Source of the DNA: an uncultured Clostridia bacterium
GTDB lineage: Bacteria > Bacillota > Clostridia > TANB77 > CAG-508
DNA: 48,174 nt
Direction: 5' to 3'
Assembly: GCA_934132805.1 (NCBI GenBank)
Contig: CAKPAB010000005.1
Location: 1-48,174, forward strand
Shown: piece after piece, positions 16,651-25,178 of the stretch
Position numbering within the stretch: the stretch's first letter is position 1
How the letters are laid out: each line of letters begins with the position of its first letter
Notes under the pieces: model-generated
Told to the model about the DNA's origin: nothing
The model's input: only the letters and a program-made list of their open reading frames with translations
The model's database searches: none
Translations under genes and position numbers: made by a program

Positions 16651-17700
16651 TTATTGTATTGTATATGTTCCATTTTCTTCTTCTAATGTTACATTAGCAT
16701 TTAGGCAAACCACTGGTCTGAATCCGCATGCATATTCACTATAATTATAAAAGCCAACACCTCCATCATAATAAACACGAATTACACAATCACTAGAATA
16801 ATTAGAAGGGCTCGCTAGCCACATTCCATATCCTTGTGGATTCCCTTTTATAACATATAAATTATCTTCTGGATTTAACATACTTGAAATAATGTCATTC
16901 CAAGTCGTTCCACTATCATTGCTTATTTGATATCCTATATCAGATACAGCACTTGACTGATAGTCCACTCCATATTTTTGACTATATGAACTCAATAACA
17001 TTTCTACTGTTGAGCCCCCTATTACATAATCCGCTTTTCCTTCATTATCTTTAAAAACATTCCATGCCATTGTATCCATCATATATGCTACTGCTTTCAT
17101 ATTATCATTCGTACTCGTAAATCCTTGGCTAAAAAAACTATTATTTAATTTTTTTAATCTTGTATTTGTTATATTCGTTGAACCTGTATAATCATCTAAT
17201 ATATCTTCTAAATATGCTGACCTACTATAATCTCCCTTCTTTACCTTGTGATCTGTTGCCACTCCGTCTTTTGTACTTTCTGGTATATTTTCTCTCTCTA
17301 CATAATTATCTGCTATCAAGTATATATTTGTTCCATCTGAATAGAACACTTTCCACCCTACATCTGTTGTTACTTCTGCTGGTGTATAACTTACTGATTT
17401 TCCATATATTTCATCTTTATTTGAGGCACTTGCTATATCTGCTGCATTTAAGCTTACTCCATCTTCATCTTGGTCTCCTCCATTTGATCCTCCACCATAT
17501 TTACCTAATTCCGCTTTATATTCCTCCAACAATGCCTCTTCATTTGCCTGCGCTTCTTCAGTTTTTCTTTTAGCTTCTTGTGCCTTTTCAAATATCCCTG
17601 TATCTACTACTGTTGATATTGATATTCCAGCTATTATTAACAATATAATTATTGTAATAACAAGCGCTATTAATGTAATACCTTTATTATTTTTTAACAT
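16651..17700 (-). CDS. Pilin-like protein with C-terminal GFRP-type (DUF6273-like) domain
   Basis: The 349-residue protein begins with a prepilin-type signal, NNKGITLIALVITIIILLII, with cleavage predicted after Gly. The usual Glu5 is Ala, as in many clostridial pseudopilin-like proteins. A charged helix follows (about residues 33-66), then a Gly-rich linker and a globular domain ending GYGMWLASPS...ACGFRPVVCLNA. This ending resembles DUF6273/formylglycine-enzyme-like folds. It is probably exported and held at the membrane by its N-terminal helix. I place the start at ATG 17700 (AAGGAGG, 7 nt) rather than the GTG directly before it. The segment 16726-16803 may be hypervariable (see findings). 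Confidence 0.75.
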   Translation of the reverse strand: MLKNNKGITLIALVITIIILLIIAGISISTVVDTGIFEKAQEAKRKTEEAQANEEALLEEYKAELGKYGGGSNGGDQDEDGVSLNAADIASASNKDEIYGKSVSYTPAEVTTDVGWKVFYSDGTNIYLIADNYVERENIPESTKDGVATDHKVKKGDYSRSAYLEDILDDYTGSTNITNTRLKKLNNSFFSQGFTSTNDNMKAVAYMMDTMAWNVFKDNEGKADYVIGGSTVEMLLSSYSQKYGVDYQSSAVSDIGYQISNDSGTTWNDIISSMLNPEDNLYVIKGNPQGYGMWLASPSNYSSDCVIRVYYDGGVGFYNYSEYACGFRPVVCLNANVTLEEENGTYTIQ

Positions 17701-17822
17701 CACTTATCCTCCTTCGTATTCTTATCTTCACAATAGTTTCGAATTAATAGTTAACTCATCCCTCCTTATCTTTTGTATTTAACATTTATATCAATTCATA
17801 TGTGTTCTTTATAATTTCTTAA

Positions 17823-17852
17823 ATTATAACCTATAATATCATTAAATGTCAA
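17823..17852 (-). promoter_or_regulatory. Promoter of the pilin-like gene
   Basis: Perfect TTGACA (17847-17852) and perfect TATAAT (17823-17828) with an 18-nt spacer on the minus strand. The leader is about 115 nt. Confidence 0.7.
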
Positions 17853-17930
17853 TATATTTTCTCTCACATTTTTTGCAAATGCGCTTCCCCCTGAGGCATC
17901 TACGTTTATGGAAAAAAATGTAAAATTGAT

Positions 17931-17959
17931 TTGATTTTTTATGTAAATTGTAGTATAAT
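17931..17959 (+). promoter_or_regulatory. Promoter of the SleB-type hydrolase gene
   Basis: TTGATT (17931-17936), 17 nt, then TATAAT (17954-17959), about 45 nt before the AGGAGG. The strong vegetative-type match suggests expression is not restricted to sporulation. Confidence 0.75.
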
Positions 17960-18012
17960 ATCTTTAGTAATCATATATTACTAGAGGTTTCAATTTAAAA
18001 AGGAGGCCAAAA

Positions 18013-18684
18013 TTGACTTTTTTTAAAGAACTTACTTTGCGGCTTGCATGCTTATCTTTAGTATTAGTAACAATTAAAGTATATACTGATACTACAATGG
18101 CAAATGCAGCACAAAGTACAGTAACATCAACGGACACACAACAAAGTAGTACTTCAAAAAATACTGATAGCACAACATCAGAACAAAAAAGTACTACAAA
18201 AGAAACTACACCAGAGGAGCCACCTCAGCCAAGCTACGAAGACATGGTTAATACCCGCAATGACAGATGGGAAGAAGTAAGCTATGACTTCGCTAACTTC
18301 GAGGACATATATGCAGAGCTAACATACCCGTTAGCAAAAATAATATATGCCGAAGGTGGTGGCCAAAACGACGAGTGCCAGCAATATATTGGCTATGTCG
18401 TTATAAACCGGATAGAGTCAAAATACTATCCGGACAGCCTGTCTACCGTATTTTTTTCTGGAGGATATGCAAAATTATCTCAGAAAAAATTTATGGAAGG
18501 CAGATGTTCCGAACGTGCAATTAAAAATGCATGTATTGTAGTAAACAATTACTACAACGGAACAATTCCAGTGTCACCTGCATTGGTCTATCAATCAGGT
18601 TTCACACAAGGTGTTAATCACTTTGTAATTGACGGAGAAAGCTTCGGATATGATGAAAGAATTCTTCGCGATTTGGAAAACTAG
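18013..18684 (+). CDS. Exported SleB-type cell-wall hydrolase
   Basis: The 223-residue protein begins with a signal-like segment (residues 8-30), then a Ser/Thr/Gln-rich linker (about 33-75), then a Hydrolase_2 domain. AKIIYAEGGGQNDECQQYIG contains the family's catalytic Glu, followed by VVINRIESKYYPDSLSTVFF. Relatives are lytic transglycosylases acting on peptidoglycan or spore cortex. Translation starts at TTG, six bases after a perfect AGGAGG. It has its own promoter and terminator, so it is a single-gene unit. The vegetative promoter argues for a role in wall remodelling rather than germination, but that is inference. Confidence 0.82.
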   Translation: MTFFKELTLRLACLSLVLVTIKVYTDTTMANAAQSTVTSTDTQQSSTSKNTDSTTSEQKSTTKETTPEEPPQPSYEDMVNTRNDRWEEVSYDFANFEDIYAELTYPLAKIIYAEGGGQNDECQQYIGYVVINRIESKYYPDSLSTVFFSGGYAKLSQKKFMEGRCSERAIKNACIVVNNYYNGTIPVSPALVYQSGFTQGVNHFVIDGESFGYDERILRDLEN

Positions 18685-18704
18685 TAACTCGTAAACGAAA
18701 CCTC

Positions 18705-18737
18705 AAAACCCCTTGTGTTTTTTTACAAGGGGTTTTT
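18705..18737. terminator. Terminator after the SleB-type gene
   Basis: AAAACCCCTTGT (18705-18716) pairs with ACAAGGGGTTTT (18725-18736), an uninterrupted 12-bp stem, with T-run. Confidence 0.9.
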
Positions 18738-18758
18738 CAATTAGTATTAATTTTTTAC

Positions 18759-18787
18759 TAGACAATTTTATATATTTATAGTACAAT
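18759..18787 (+). promoter_or_regulatory. Promoter of the small-export-family gene
   Basis: TAGACA (18759-18764), 17 nt, TACAAT (18782-18787). Each box differs from consensus at one base. Confidence 0.55.
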
Positions 18788-18864
18788 ACAAAAAGTTAAT
18801 AATTTTATATATCCATGAAATTTCATAATTTTTTGATATGTAAAAAAATGAAAGGAGAATACAA

Positions 18865-19428
18865 ATGTCAAGTTTACCACTTATAGTAAAATACATAATA
18901 GTAGCAATAGTAAGTATGGTACCAATAGTAGAACTAAGAGGAGCCATTCCAATAGCCGAAGGACTAGGGCTAAACATATTTATATATTACCCTATAGCAA
19001 TAATTTTTAATATGCTTCCTGTTCCTATTATTTACCTATTTGCAAGAAAAGTACTTGAATGGGGAAAAGATAAAAAAATTATTGGAAAATTTTTTACTTG
19101 GTGTTTAGAAAAAGGTGAAAAAGGTGGAGAAAAATTGAAAAAGACTGCTGGAAATAAAGGAATATTCTTTGCACTACTTCTTTTTGTTGGTATACCTCTT
19201 CCAGGAACTGGCGCATGGACAGGAACATTGGCTGCAAGCTTTTTAAACTTAGATTTTAAAACAAGTGTAAGTGCTGTAGCTTTAGGTGTAATTCTTGCTG
19301 GAATTATAATGTCTTTAGGTAGCAAGTTTGTTTCTATTTTAGGTTGGCCTGGCTTAATTGCAATTATTGCTGTTATATTAGTTGCAATTATAATTTCTGT
19401 CATTATAAGCAAAAAAAAGAAAAAATAA
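18865..19428 (+). CDS. Putative small multidrug export family membrane protein
   Basis: The 187-residue integral membrane protein has about five hydrophobic helices. It carries the family-specific PIVELRGAIPIAEGLGL near the N-terminus and FVGIPLPGTGAWTGTLAA in the middle, separated by a Lys/Glu-rich cytoplasmic loop. It ends in a poly-Lys tail. The family (COG2426/PF06695) is named for multidrug export, but its substrate is poorly established. The start has AAAGGAG with good spacing. It is flanked by its own promoter and terminator. Confidence 0.8.
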   Translation: MSSLPLIVKYIIVAIVSMVPIVELRGAIPIAEGLGLNIFIYYPIAIIFNMLPVPIIYLFARKVLEWGKDKKIIGKFFTWCLEKGEKGGEKLKKTAGNKGIFFALLLFVGIPLPGTGAWTGTLAASFLNLDFKTSVSAVALGVILAGIIMSLGSKFVSILGWPGLIAIIAVILVAIIISVIISKKKKK

Positions 19429-19491
19429 ATTTATATAGGCACAATTTTTTATTACAGTTCATAGCTAAAAATATGAAATATAACATTTTTT

Positions 19492-19519
19492 AAAGAGACT
19501 ACTTTGTAGCCTCTCTTTT
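19492..19519. terminator. Convergent terminator
   Basis: AAAGAGACTAC and GTAGCCTCTCTTT form a stem with a TTT loop and one bulge, followed by T-rich sequence. It overlaps the stop codon of the converging AI-2E-family gene. Confidence 0.65.
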
Positions 19520-20684
19520 AATTTTCTTTATTTTCTAAACTGATTTTTTCTTGTTCATCTCTAAATTTATTTTTACTTTCTATCCAATCATTCAAAACAG
19601 TTTTAATAACAACTGCAATTGGAACAGCTAAAAACATTCCTAATATTCCAAAGTAAGCTCCTCCTACAGTAACAGAGAAAATAACAAGCAACGGACTTAC
19701 CTCTAAAGAAACTCCTATTATTTTTGGATTTATAATATTAGCATCAATTTGTTGTAAAATTATAACAACAATCGCCATTGCTATCGCTTTGCCTAAACCT
19801 CCAGTTATAAAAGTTATAAGTATTCCTATAGCTACTGCAACAATTGCACCAATATATGGTATCATATTAAATAGTCCTATTGTGAATCCTATTAATGGTG
19901 CATATTTAACTTTTAAAATCAACATTGCAATAGTTGTTAGAATTCCAACAATTACCGCATCTAACAATTGACTTGATATAAATGTAAAAAATACCTCATT
20001 TGCTTTGGTAAAATATTTATTTACTGCTTCATATGTATTTTTCTTGAACATCGCTCTTGCCAGCCTTCTTAAAAATGTCATAATTGCAGTTCTTTGTAGC
20101 AAAATATATACAGAAACTATGATTGCCACAAACACATCAAAAATACCTGAAAATATATTTATAATATTTTTTACATATTCAATTATTTTTTCGTTATTTA
20201 TACTTAAAAATTGCTTAACATCAATGTTAGAAAGCTCTGTCATTTTATCTTTTATAACATCATTTTTTAGAACTGAGTCTTCTGGTAATTCTTTATATTT
20301 ATCAACAAGTGTCTCATAATATCCTGGTACATTTCCAACTAACTCTATTACACTTTCTTTTAATACAGGAAAGATACAGTTTATTATGATAATTATTATT
20401 AAAACAAAAATTATATATGTACTAATTACAGATAAGCCTCTTGCTCTCTTTTTTACAAATTTCAATTTTGATTTTGTTAGTGTATTTTCTATTTTTTTAC
20501 ATGGCATAAATAAGATGTATGATATTAGTAAACCTGCAAAAAATGGCTTTAGTATTCTAAAAAATGTTGCAAGCCATTGCTGTACATTTGAAAAGTTGTC
20601 TAGCATTTTATATACAATTACTACAGTTAGTGCTATCAATAGCCATGATAATCTTTTTTTCCAACCTTGTTTAATTTCTTCCAT
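19518..20684 (-). CDS. AI-2E family transporter (UPF0118/PerM-like permease)
   Basis: The 388-residue protein has about eight helices, including the family's FFAGLLISYILFMPC segment, a large extracytoplasmic loop, and the C-terminal LIGFTIGLFNMIPYIGAI and ILQQIDANIINPKIIG motifs. The family includes TqsA-type exporters and sodium-coupled permeases. The actual substrate is unknown. The start at 20684 (GGAGG, 5 nt) is preferred to a 40-codon upstream extension that would overlap exonuclease III. It is probably co-transcribed with the exonuclease III gene upstream. Confidence 0.85.
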   Translation of the reverse strand: MEEIKQGWKKRLSWLLIALTVVIVYKMLDNFSNVQQWLATFFRILKPFFAGLLISYILFMPCKKIENTLTKSKLKFVKKRARGLSVISTYIIFVLIIIIIINCIFPVLKESVIELVGNVPGYYETLVDKYKELPEDSVLKNDVIKDKMTELSNIDVKQFLSINNEKIIEYVKNIINIFSGIFDVFVAIIVSVYILLQRTAIMTFLRRLARAMFKKNTYEAVNKYFTKANEVFFTFISSQLLDAVIVGILTTIAMLILKVKYAPLIGFTIGLFNMIPYIGAIVAVAIGILITFITGGLGKAIAMAIVVIILQQIDANIINPKIIGVSLEVSPLLVIFSVTVGGAYFGILGMFLAVPIAVVIKTVLNDWIESKNKFRDEQEKISLENKEN

Positions 20685-20770
20685 TATTTCCTCCATTTCT
20701 AAATTTTCAAAATTAAGGTATCGCCAACAGGACTTATAAAATAAATTATCGGGATTTTGTGTGATACTCC

Positions 20771-21529
20771 TTAATTCACGAAAATTTCCAATCCTACTGG
20801 GCAATGGTCACTACCCATAATTTCTGGATATATTGTTGCTTCTTTTATTTCATTTTCTATCGATTTAGATACAATAAAATAGTCTATTCTCCAACCTACA
20901 TTTTTTTCTCTCGCATGTCCCATATATGACCACCAGCTATATGCATTTTCTTTTGTTGGATATAAAAATCTAAATGTATCTGTAAAACCTGCTTCTAGCA
21001 ATTCTGTCATCTTTTGGCGCTCTTCATTTGTAAACCCTGCATTACGTCTATTAATTTTGGGATTTTTTAAATCTATTTCATTATGTGCTACATTTAAGTC
21101 TCCACACATTATTACTGGTTTTGTTTCATTAAGTTGTAATAGATATTTTCTTATTTCGTCTTCCCATATTTGTCTATATTCTAATCTTTCTAGCTCTCTT
21201 TTTGAGTTTGGTGTGTATATATCTACCATATAAAATTTTTCAAATTCTAGTGTGATTACTCTTCCTTCTTTGTCGTGTTCTTCTATTCCTATTCCATATG
21301 TTACTTTTATTGGTTTTTGTTTTGTGAATATTGCTGTTCCTGAATATCCTTTTTTTTCTGCACTATTCCAGTAACTTGTATATCCTTCAAATTCTAAGTC
21401 TACTTGTCCTACTTGACATTTTGTTTCTTGCAAACAGAAAATGTCTGCGTCTAATTTCTTAAATGTTTCTTTAAAGCCTTTTGTTATACATGCTCTTATT
21501 CCATTTACATTCCATGATATTAATTTCAT
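20771..21529 (-). CDS. xth: Exodeoxyribonuclease III (AP endonuclease)
   Basis: The 252-residue EEP-superfamily nuclease is complete: MKLISWNVNGIRA at the start, LQETKCQ with the metal-binding Glu, GDLNVAHNEIDL, and the terminal GSDHCPVGLEI. The enzyme incises DNA at abasic sites and removes 3' blocking groups in base excision repair. AGGAG lies 8 nt before the ATG. A weak promoter (TTGCTA, 17 nt, TACAAT) is visible upstream near 21570. Confidence 0.93.
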   Translation of the reverse strand: MKLISWNVNGIRACITKGFKETFKKLDADIFCLQETKCQVGQVDLEFEGYTSYWNSAEKKGYSGTAIFTKQKPIKVTYGIGIEEHDKEGRVITLEFEKFYMVDIYTPNSKRELERLEYRQIWEDEIRKYLLQLNETKPVIMCGDLNVAHNEIDLKNPKINRRNAGFTNEERQKMTELLEAGFTDTFRFLYPTKENAYSWWSYMGHAREKNVGWRIDYFIVSKSIENEIKEATIYPEIMGSDHCPVGLEIFVN

Positions 21530-21599
21530 ACATCTATCTCCTATTTTATTAACTACATTTATATTGTACTACATTTACTAAAAAATAGCAAATCTCGTT

Positions 21600-21628
21600 A
21601 AAAAAGAACTCTATTTCTAGAGTTCTTA
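21600..21628 (-). terminator. Terminator after the G5/3D gene
   Basis: AAGAACTCTA and TAGAGTTCTT form a perfect 10-bp stem with a GAAA tetraloop on the minus strand. A U-run follows. Confidence 0.9.
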
Positions 21629-21642
21629 TAAATCATATGTTT

Positions 21643-22587
21643 TTATTGAGCAACACTAACTGGTAAATATCTTACTCCCCAAGCTAAAGCTTCAGCATGA
21701 GAATTCACATAGATATCTATTTTATTTCCGTTAATTGCTCCTCCTCTATCTTCTACAGTATATACATGCCCATTAATATTTAATTTTGTTCCAAATGCAT
21801 ATTTTGATGATGCTGCAACTGTTCTTCCTGCTGTTGCACGTGTTCCCATTGCAGTCATTCCATTTGTTTTTCCACAACATTTTGCACATGAACAATATGC
21901 TGTTATTTTATATATTTGTGTTCCTGATGTTGCTGTTGTAGCTGCTGTAGTTGATGCTGTTCTTGTTGTTGTTCCAGACCTTGATGTTACTTTGTTTACT
22001 TGTACTATTTTGTTTACAGGTTCTGTAATTATTGTTTCAGATAATTGTGTTTTTTCAATTTCTACTTCATTTTGATATTTTATTTTATATGTTACTTCTT
22101 TTAAACCGTTTTTTCCTTGTTGTAGTACTTTGTTTGTTGTTTTTGTACTTGTTCCTGCTGTATTTTTCGTTACTGTCTCATAAGGTATTTCTACTTGTTC
22201 TGTAACTATTTTTTCTGTAATTGGTGCATAGTTGTTTAGTAAGTCGTCTAGTGTTGTTTGTACACCTTCTTCAGAAACTTTTGCTATTTGAACTTCGTTA
22301 TATGATTTGTCTACTATTTTTATAGTAGTTCCTGCTGTTACTTCTTCATTAGCTTCTGGTATTGTCTTTTGATTTTCATCTAATACAATATTGTTTTCAT
22401 TTAATACTTCACTAACTGTTGCTTTTGATGTTAAAGCTGTTAGCTCATATCCATTTTGTAATACTATTTTTATGTCTTTTAAGTTTGTGTTTACTGCCAT
22501 TACTCCTATTCCTGATATTAATATTAGTATTATACTTATACATATGATTTTCATTATAGAAATTGAAGCTTTTTCTTCTTTTTTCAT
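21643..22587 (-). CDS. Secreted G5 and 3D domain cell-wall protein (YabE-like)
   Basis: The 314-residue protein has an N-terminal membrane or signal helix (about 12-32), a DUF348 domain (about 38-95), a G5 domain (about 112-192) with TYKIKYQNEVEIEK, an Ala/Thr-rich linker, and a C-terminal 3D domain. The 3D domain shows TAYCSCAKCCGKTNG, VEDRGGAI and GNKIDIYV. Similar proteins (YabE, resuscitation factors) are peptidoglycan lytic transglycosylases acting outside the membrane. AGGAGG is 11 nt upstream of the ATG. A full-consensus promoter precedes it and a strong terminator follows, so it is a single-gene unit. Confidence 0.85.
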   Translation of the reverse strand: MKKEEKASISIMKIICISIILILISGIGVMAVNTNLKDIKIVLQNGYELTALTSKATVSEVLNENNIVLDENQKTIPEANEEVTAGTTIKIVDKSYNEVQIAKVSEEGVQTTLDDLLNNYAPITEKIVTEQVEIPYETVTKNTAGTSTKTTNKVLQQGKNGLKEVTYKIKYQNEVEIEKTQLSETIITEPVNKIVQVNKVTSRSGTTTRTASTTAATTATSGTQIYKITAYCSCAKCCGKTNGMTAMGTRATAGRTVAASSKYAFGTKLNINGHVYTVEDRGGAINGNKIDIYVNSHAEALAWGVRYLPVSVAQ

Positions 22588-22620
22588 AAATTTTAATACC
22601 TCCTTTTGGCATCGACTTAT

Positions 22621-22649
22621 ATTATACTATATTTTTTGCTTTTTGTCAA
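22621..22649 (-). promoter_or_regulatory. Full-consensus promoter of the G5/3D gene
   Basis: TTGACA (22644-22649), exactly 17 nt, TATAAT (22621-22626) on the minus strand, matching both consensus boxes perfectly. Confidence 0.85.
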
Positions 22650-22826
22650 ATTTGTACAAGCCTTGAAGCTGTAAGTTCTTCATTATAGTATATGTTGTAA
22701 GTACTGAAAATAGTACTAATTTTTTATAACAAATTTATGAAATAAATTTTATTATATCTTGTTTTAAATTTCATTTTATGTTATTATAAACTTATAATTG
22801 TATATAATAAAAAAGGAGGCAAAACT

Positions 22827-23387
22827 ATGGGATGGATTATATTAGCAATCGTAGTAATAATTGTCATTGCAATAATATCAATGTATAACAGTTTAGTATC
22901 TGCAAGAGTCAAAGTAGACAATGCATGGAGCCAAATTGATGTGCAACTACAAAGAAGATTTGACTTAATTCCAAACTTTGTTGAAACTGTAAAAGGATAC
23001 ACATCACATGAATCTGAAACTTTTGAAAAAATCACAAAATTAAGAACTTCATGGGCAAATGCCGAAACAATTGCAGAAAAAGCAGATTTGGACAATCAAC
23101 TTTCTGGAGCACTAAAAACAATCATGGCAGTTTCTGAAAACTACCCAGACTTAAAAGCAAGCAAAAACTTCTCTGAATTATCTGAAGAATTAAGAAATAC
23201 TGAAAATAAGATTTCTTTTTCTAGACAATTCTATAATGATAGTGTTACAATGTACAACCAAAAATTACAACTTTTCCCTTCTAATATCATAGCAAATATG
23301 TTCAATTTTAAACCTCGTGAATTATTTGAAGTTGAAAATGCTGAAATTAGAAAAAATGTTAAAGTTGATTTTGGAAAAAATGCATAA
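22827..23387 (+). CDS. lemA: LemA family protein
   Basis: The 186-residue protein has one N-terminal transmembrane helix (3-20) followed by a helical domain. The domain carries the family signature VDNAWSQIDVQLQRRFDLIP (about 30-49), then NFVETVKGY, and ends with FNFKPRELFEVENAE. The role of LemA is poorly known. It is very often paired with an HtpX-type membrane protease, as here. AAAGGAGG precedes the start. A weak terminator-like hairpin separates it from htpX. Confidence 0.92.
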   Translation: MGWIILAIVVIIVIAIISMYNSLVSARVKVDNAWSQIDVQLQRRFDLIPNFVETVKGYTSHESETFEKITKLRTSWANAETIAEKADLDNQLSGALKTIMAVSENYPDLKASKNFSELSEELRNTENKISFSRQFYNDSVTMYNQKLQLFPSNIIANMFNFKPRELFEVENAEIRKNVKVDFGKNA

Positions 23388-23394
23388 GTAATTT

Positions 23395-23427
23395 TAAAGA
23401 GGGTTGTCATTATGACTCCCCTTTTTA
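23395..23427 (+). terminator. Intercistronic attenuator between lemA and htpX
   Basis: AAAGAGGG-GTCA pairs with TGAC-CCCCTTT through a stem with internal mismatches, followed by CTTTTTACTTT. It should reduce transcription into htpX rather than stop it completely. Confidence 0.55.
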
Positions 23428-23475
23428 CTTTATAATTTAAAATACATTTTATAATGTATTGCGAAAGGAGATTTT

Positions 23476-24378
23476 ATGTTTAGAGCTAGTAAAAAAAATA
23501 AATTTGAATCTGGTTTAATAATTGCAATATTCGTAGTTGTAGTAACTTTAATTATCTATTATATCTGCAATGCATTAGATTTAGGAAGTTTGTCAATAGT
23601 AATTGCACTAATTTTCTCTATTGCAAGTGCTTGGGGCTCATATTACTATAGCGACAAAATTGTTTTAGCTTCATGCCATGCGCGTCCTGCAACTAAAGAA
23701 GAAGATTTAAAACTTGTTAATATTTTAGATGCTTTAATGGTTACTGCCGGCTTACCAAAAAAGCCTGATTTGTATGTGGTAGAGGATGCTCAACCAAATG
23801 CTTTTGCAACTGGTAGAAATCCTGAACATGCTATTATTTGTGTTACAACTGGTTTATTAGAAAAACTTAATTACTATGAATTGGAAGGTGTTATTGCTCA
23901 TGAAATGAGTCACATTAAGAATTATGATATTCTTCTAAGTGCTGTTGTTTCAGTTTTTGTTGGTTTTATTGTAATGCTTTCTGATATGTTTTCTAGAATT
24001 CTTTTTTGGGGTGGTACTAAAGACAGAGATAGTGATAGTAAAGGTAATGGAATTTTAATGTTAATTGGTTTAATTTGCTTGATTTTATCTCCTATTTTTG
24101 GTACTTTGATGCAACTTGCTCTTTCTAGAAAAAGAGAGTTTTTAGCAGATAGTACTGCTGTTGAGTTTACACGTAACCCAGATGGTTTGATTTCTGCATT
24201 ACAGAAACTTGAAAATGACCCTAATGAACTACAGTCAGCTAATTCTGCTACTGCAAATATGTATATTGTTAACCCTTTTAAGAAAAATGGTGAAAAGGGC
24301 AAAAAGAAATCTTCTAGCATATGGTCAACTCACCCTAGTACAGAAGATAGAATTGAAGCTTTAAAAAATATTCTTTAA
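23476..24378 (+). CDS. htpX: M48 family membrane metalloprotease HtpX
   Basis: The 300-residue protein has two N-terminal helices (about 15-55). The zinc site is HEMSH (142-146) with third ligand E221 in KREFLADSTA. Two further helices lie between them. The protein ends in STEDRIEALKNIL, the usual HPSTEDRI tail. HtpX degrades misfolded membrane proteins. It follows lemA with a spacer of 88 nt and its own GAAAGGAG site. Its stop codon overlaps that of the converging tatD gene. Confidence 0.93.
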   Translation: MFRASKKNKFESGLIIAIFVVVVTLIIYYICNALDLGSLSIVIALIFSIASAWGSYYYSDKIVLASCHARPATKEEDLKLVNILDALMVTAGLPKKPDLYVVEDAQPNAFATGRNPEHAIICVTTGLLEKLNYYELEGVIAHEMSHIKNYDILLSAVVSVFVGFIVMLSDMFSRILFWGGTKDRDSDSKGNGILMLIGLICLILSPIFGTLMQLALSRKREFLADSTAVEFTRNPDGLISALQKLENDPNELQSANSATANMYIVNPFKKNGEKGKKKSSSIWSTHPSTEDRIEALKNIL

Positions 24379-24394
24379 CCAAAGAATATTTTTT
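24363..24394. terminator. Bidirectional terminator containing both stop codons
   Basis: AAAAAATATTCTTT (24363-24376) and AAAGAATATTTTTT (24381-24394) form a perfect 14-bp stem with an AACC loop. The htpX stop (24376-24378) and the tatD stop (24375-24377) both fall inside the structure. Confidence 0.85.
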
Positions 24395-25151
24395 TTGTAT
24401 TTTCATATGTTATTTTTGCAATTTCTTCTAATGTCATTCCCTTTGCCTTAGCAATCTTTTGAGCAACAAACCTAACATTAGCAGGTGTATTACGTGTTCC
24501 TCTAATAGGCTCTGGTGCCAAATATGGGCTATCTGTTTCTATTAAAATTCTATCATTAGGAACTAGATTAATCATCTCTACTGCATTTTTTGAATTTTTA
24601 AAAGTTATAGGTCCTGCAAAAGAAATATAAAAGCCAAGTTTAAGTCCTTCTTTTATTAATTCTCTGTTTTGAGGACAACAATGAAAAACTCCTGGTCTAA
24701 CTACTGAATTTTCTTTCAAAATTTGCAATGTATCCATTACTGCTTCTCTAGTGTGAATTACAATAGGCAAGTTAAGTTTATTGGCCAATTTTATTTGTTC
24801 AATAAATGCTAATTTTTGCAGTTCTTTATTTTCGGTATTCCAATAATAATCTAGTCCTATCTCCCCTATAGCACAAACCTTAGAATTGTTTTTAGCTATT
24901 TCTTCTATTTCTTTCAATTGTTTCCACAGTTCGTCTACAGACTGTGGAATATCGTTTGGTGAAATGCCTGCCGTTGTGTATATAAAATCATATTTTTCTG
25001 ATATTTCTAATGCTTTTTTTGAACTTTCTACACTATACCCAGCTGTTATAAAATTTGTAACACCTGATTCATAAATTTCTTTTATTACTTGTTCTCTATC
25101 TTTTTCAAATTTTTCATCATTTAAATGACTATGACTATCAAATAAATTCAT
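24375..25151 (-). CDS. tatD: TatD family metal-dependent DNase
   Basis: The 258-residue TIM-barrel hydrolase has NLFDSHSHL at the N-terminus (H7 and H9), GEIGLDYYW, HTREA, FHCC and ETDSPYLAPEP, all the metal-binding motifs of the family. TatD enzymes are 3'-5' exonucleases or act on damaged DNA ends and D-amino-acyl groups in some species. I chose the ATG at 25151 (AAAGGA site) over an unsupported extension of eight codons. The gene follows acpS by 27 nt and is probably in the same transcript. Confidence 0.9.
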   Translation of the reverse strand: MNLFDSHSHLNDEKFEKDREQVIKEIYESGVTNFITAGYSVESSKKALEISEKYDFIYTTAGISPNDIPQSVDELWKQLKEIEEIAKNNSKVCAIGEIGLDYYWNTENKELQKLAFIEQIKLANKLNLPIVIHTREAVMDTLQILKENSVVRPGVFHCCPQNRELIKEGLKLGFYISFAGPITFKNSKNAVEMINLVPNDRILIETDSPYLAPEPIRGTRNTPANVRFVAQKIAKAKGMTLEEIAKITYENTKKIFFG

Positions 25152-25178
25152 TTTTACCACTTTCCTTTGCAACAACTT

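Larger units (their letters stand above)
17701..18012. other. Divergent intergenic region with two promoters
   Basis: It contains the minus-strand promoter of the pilin-like gene, the plus-strand promoter of the SleB-type gene, and between them a short GC-rich island (about 17879-17905) with ATGC/GCAT ends in an otherwise A+T-rich spacer. A second AAGGAGGG on the minus strand near 17760 is followed at once by ATG-AGT-TAA and looks non-coding. Confidence 0.6.

Noticed and set aside
20685..20804. 40-codon N-terminal extension of the AI-2E family gene
   Set aside because: It would overlap the exonuclease III gene and has no ribosome binding site. The internal ATG has GGAGG at proper spacing.
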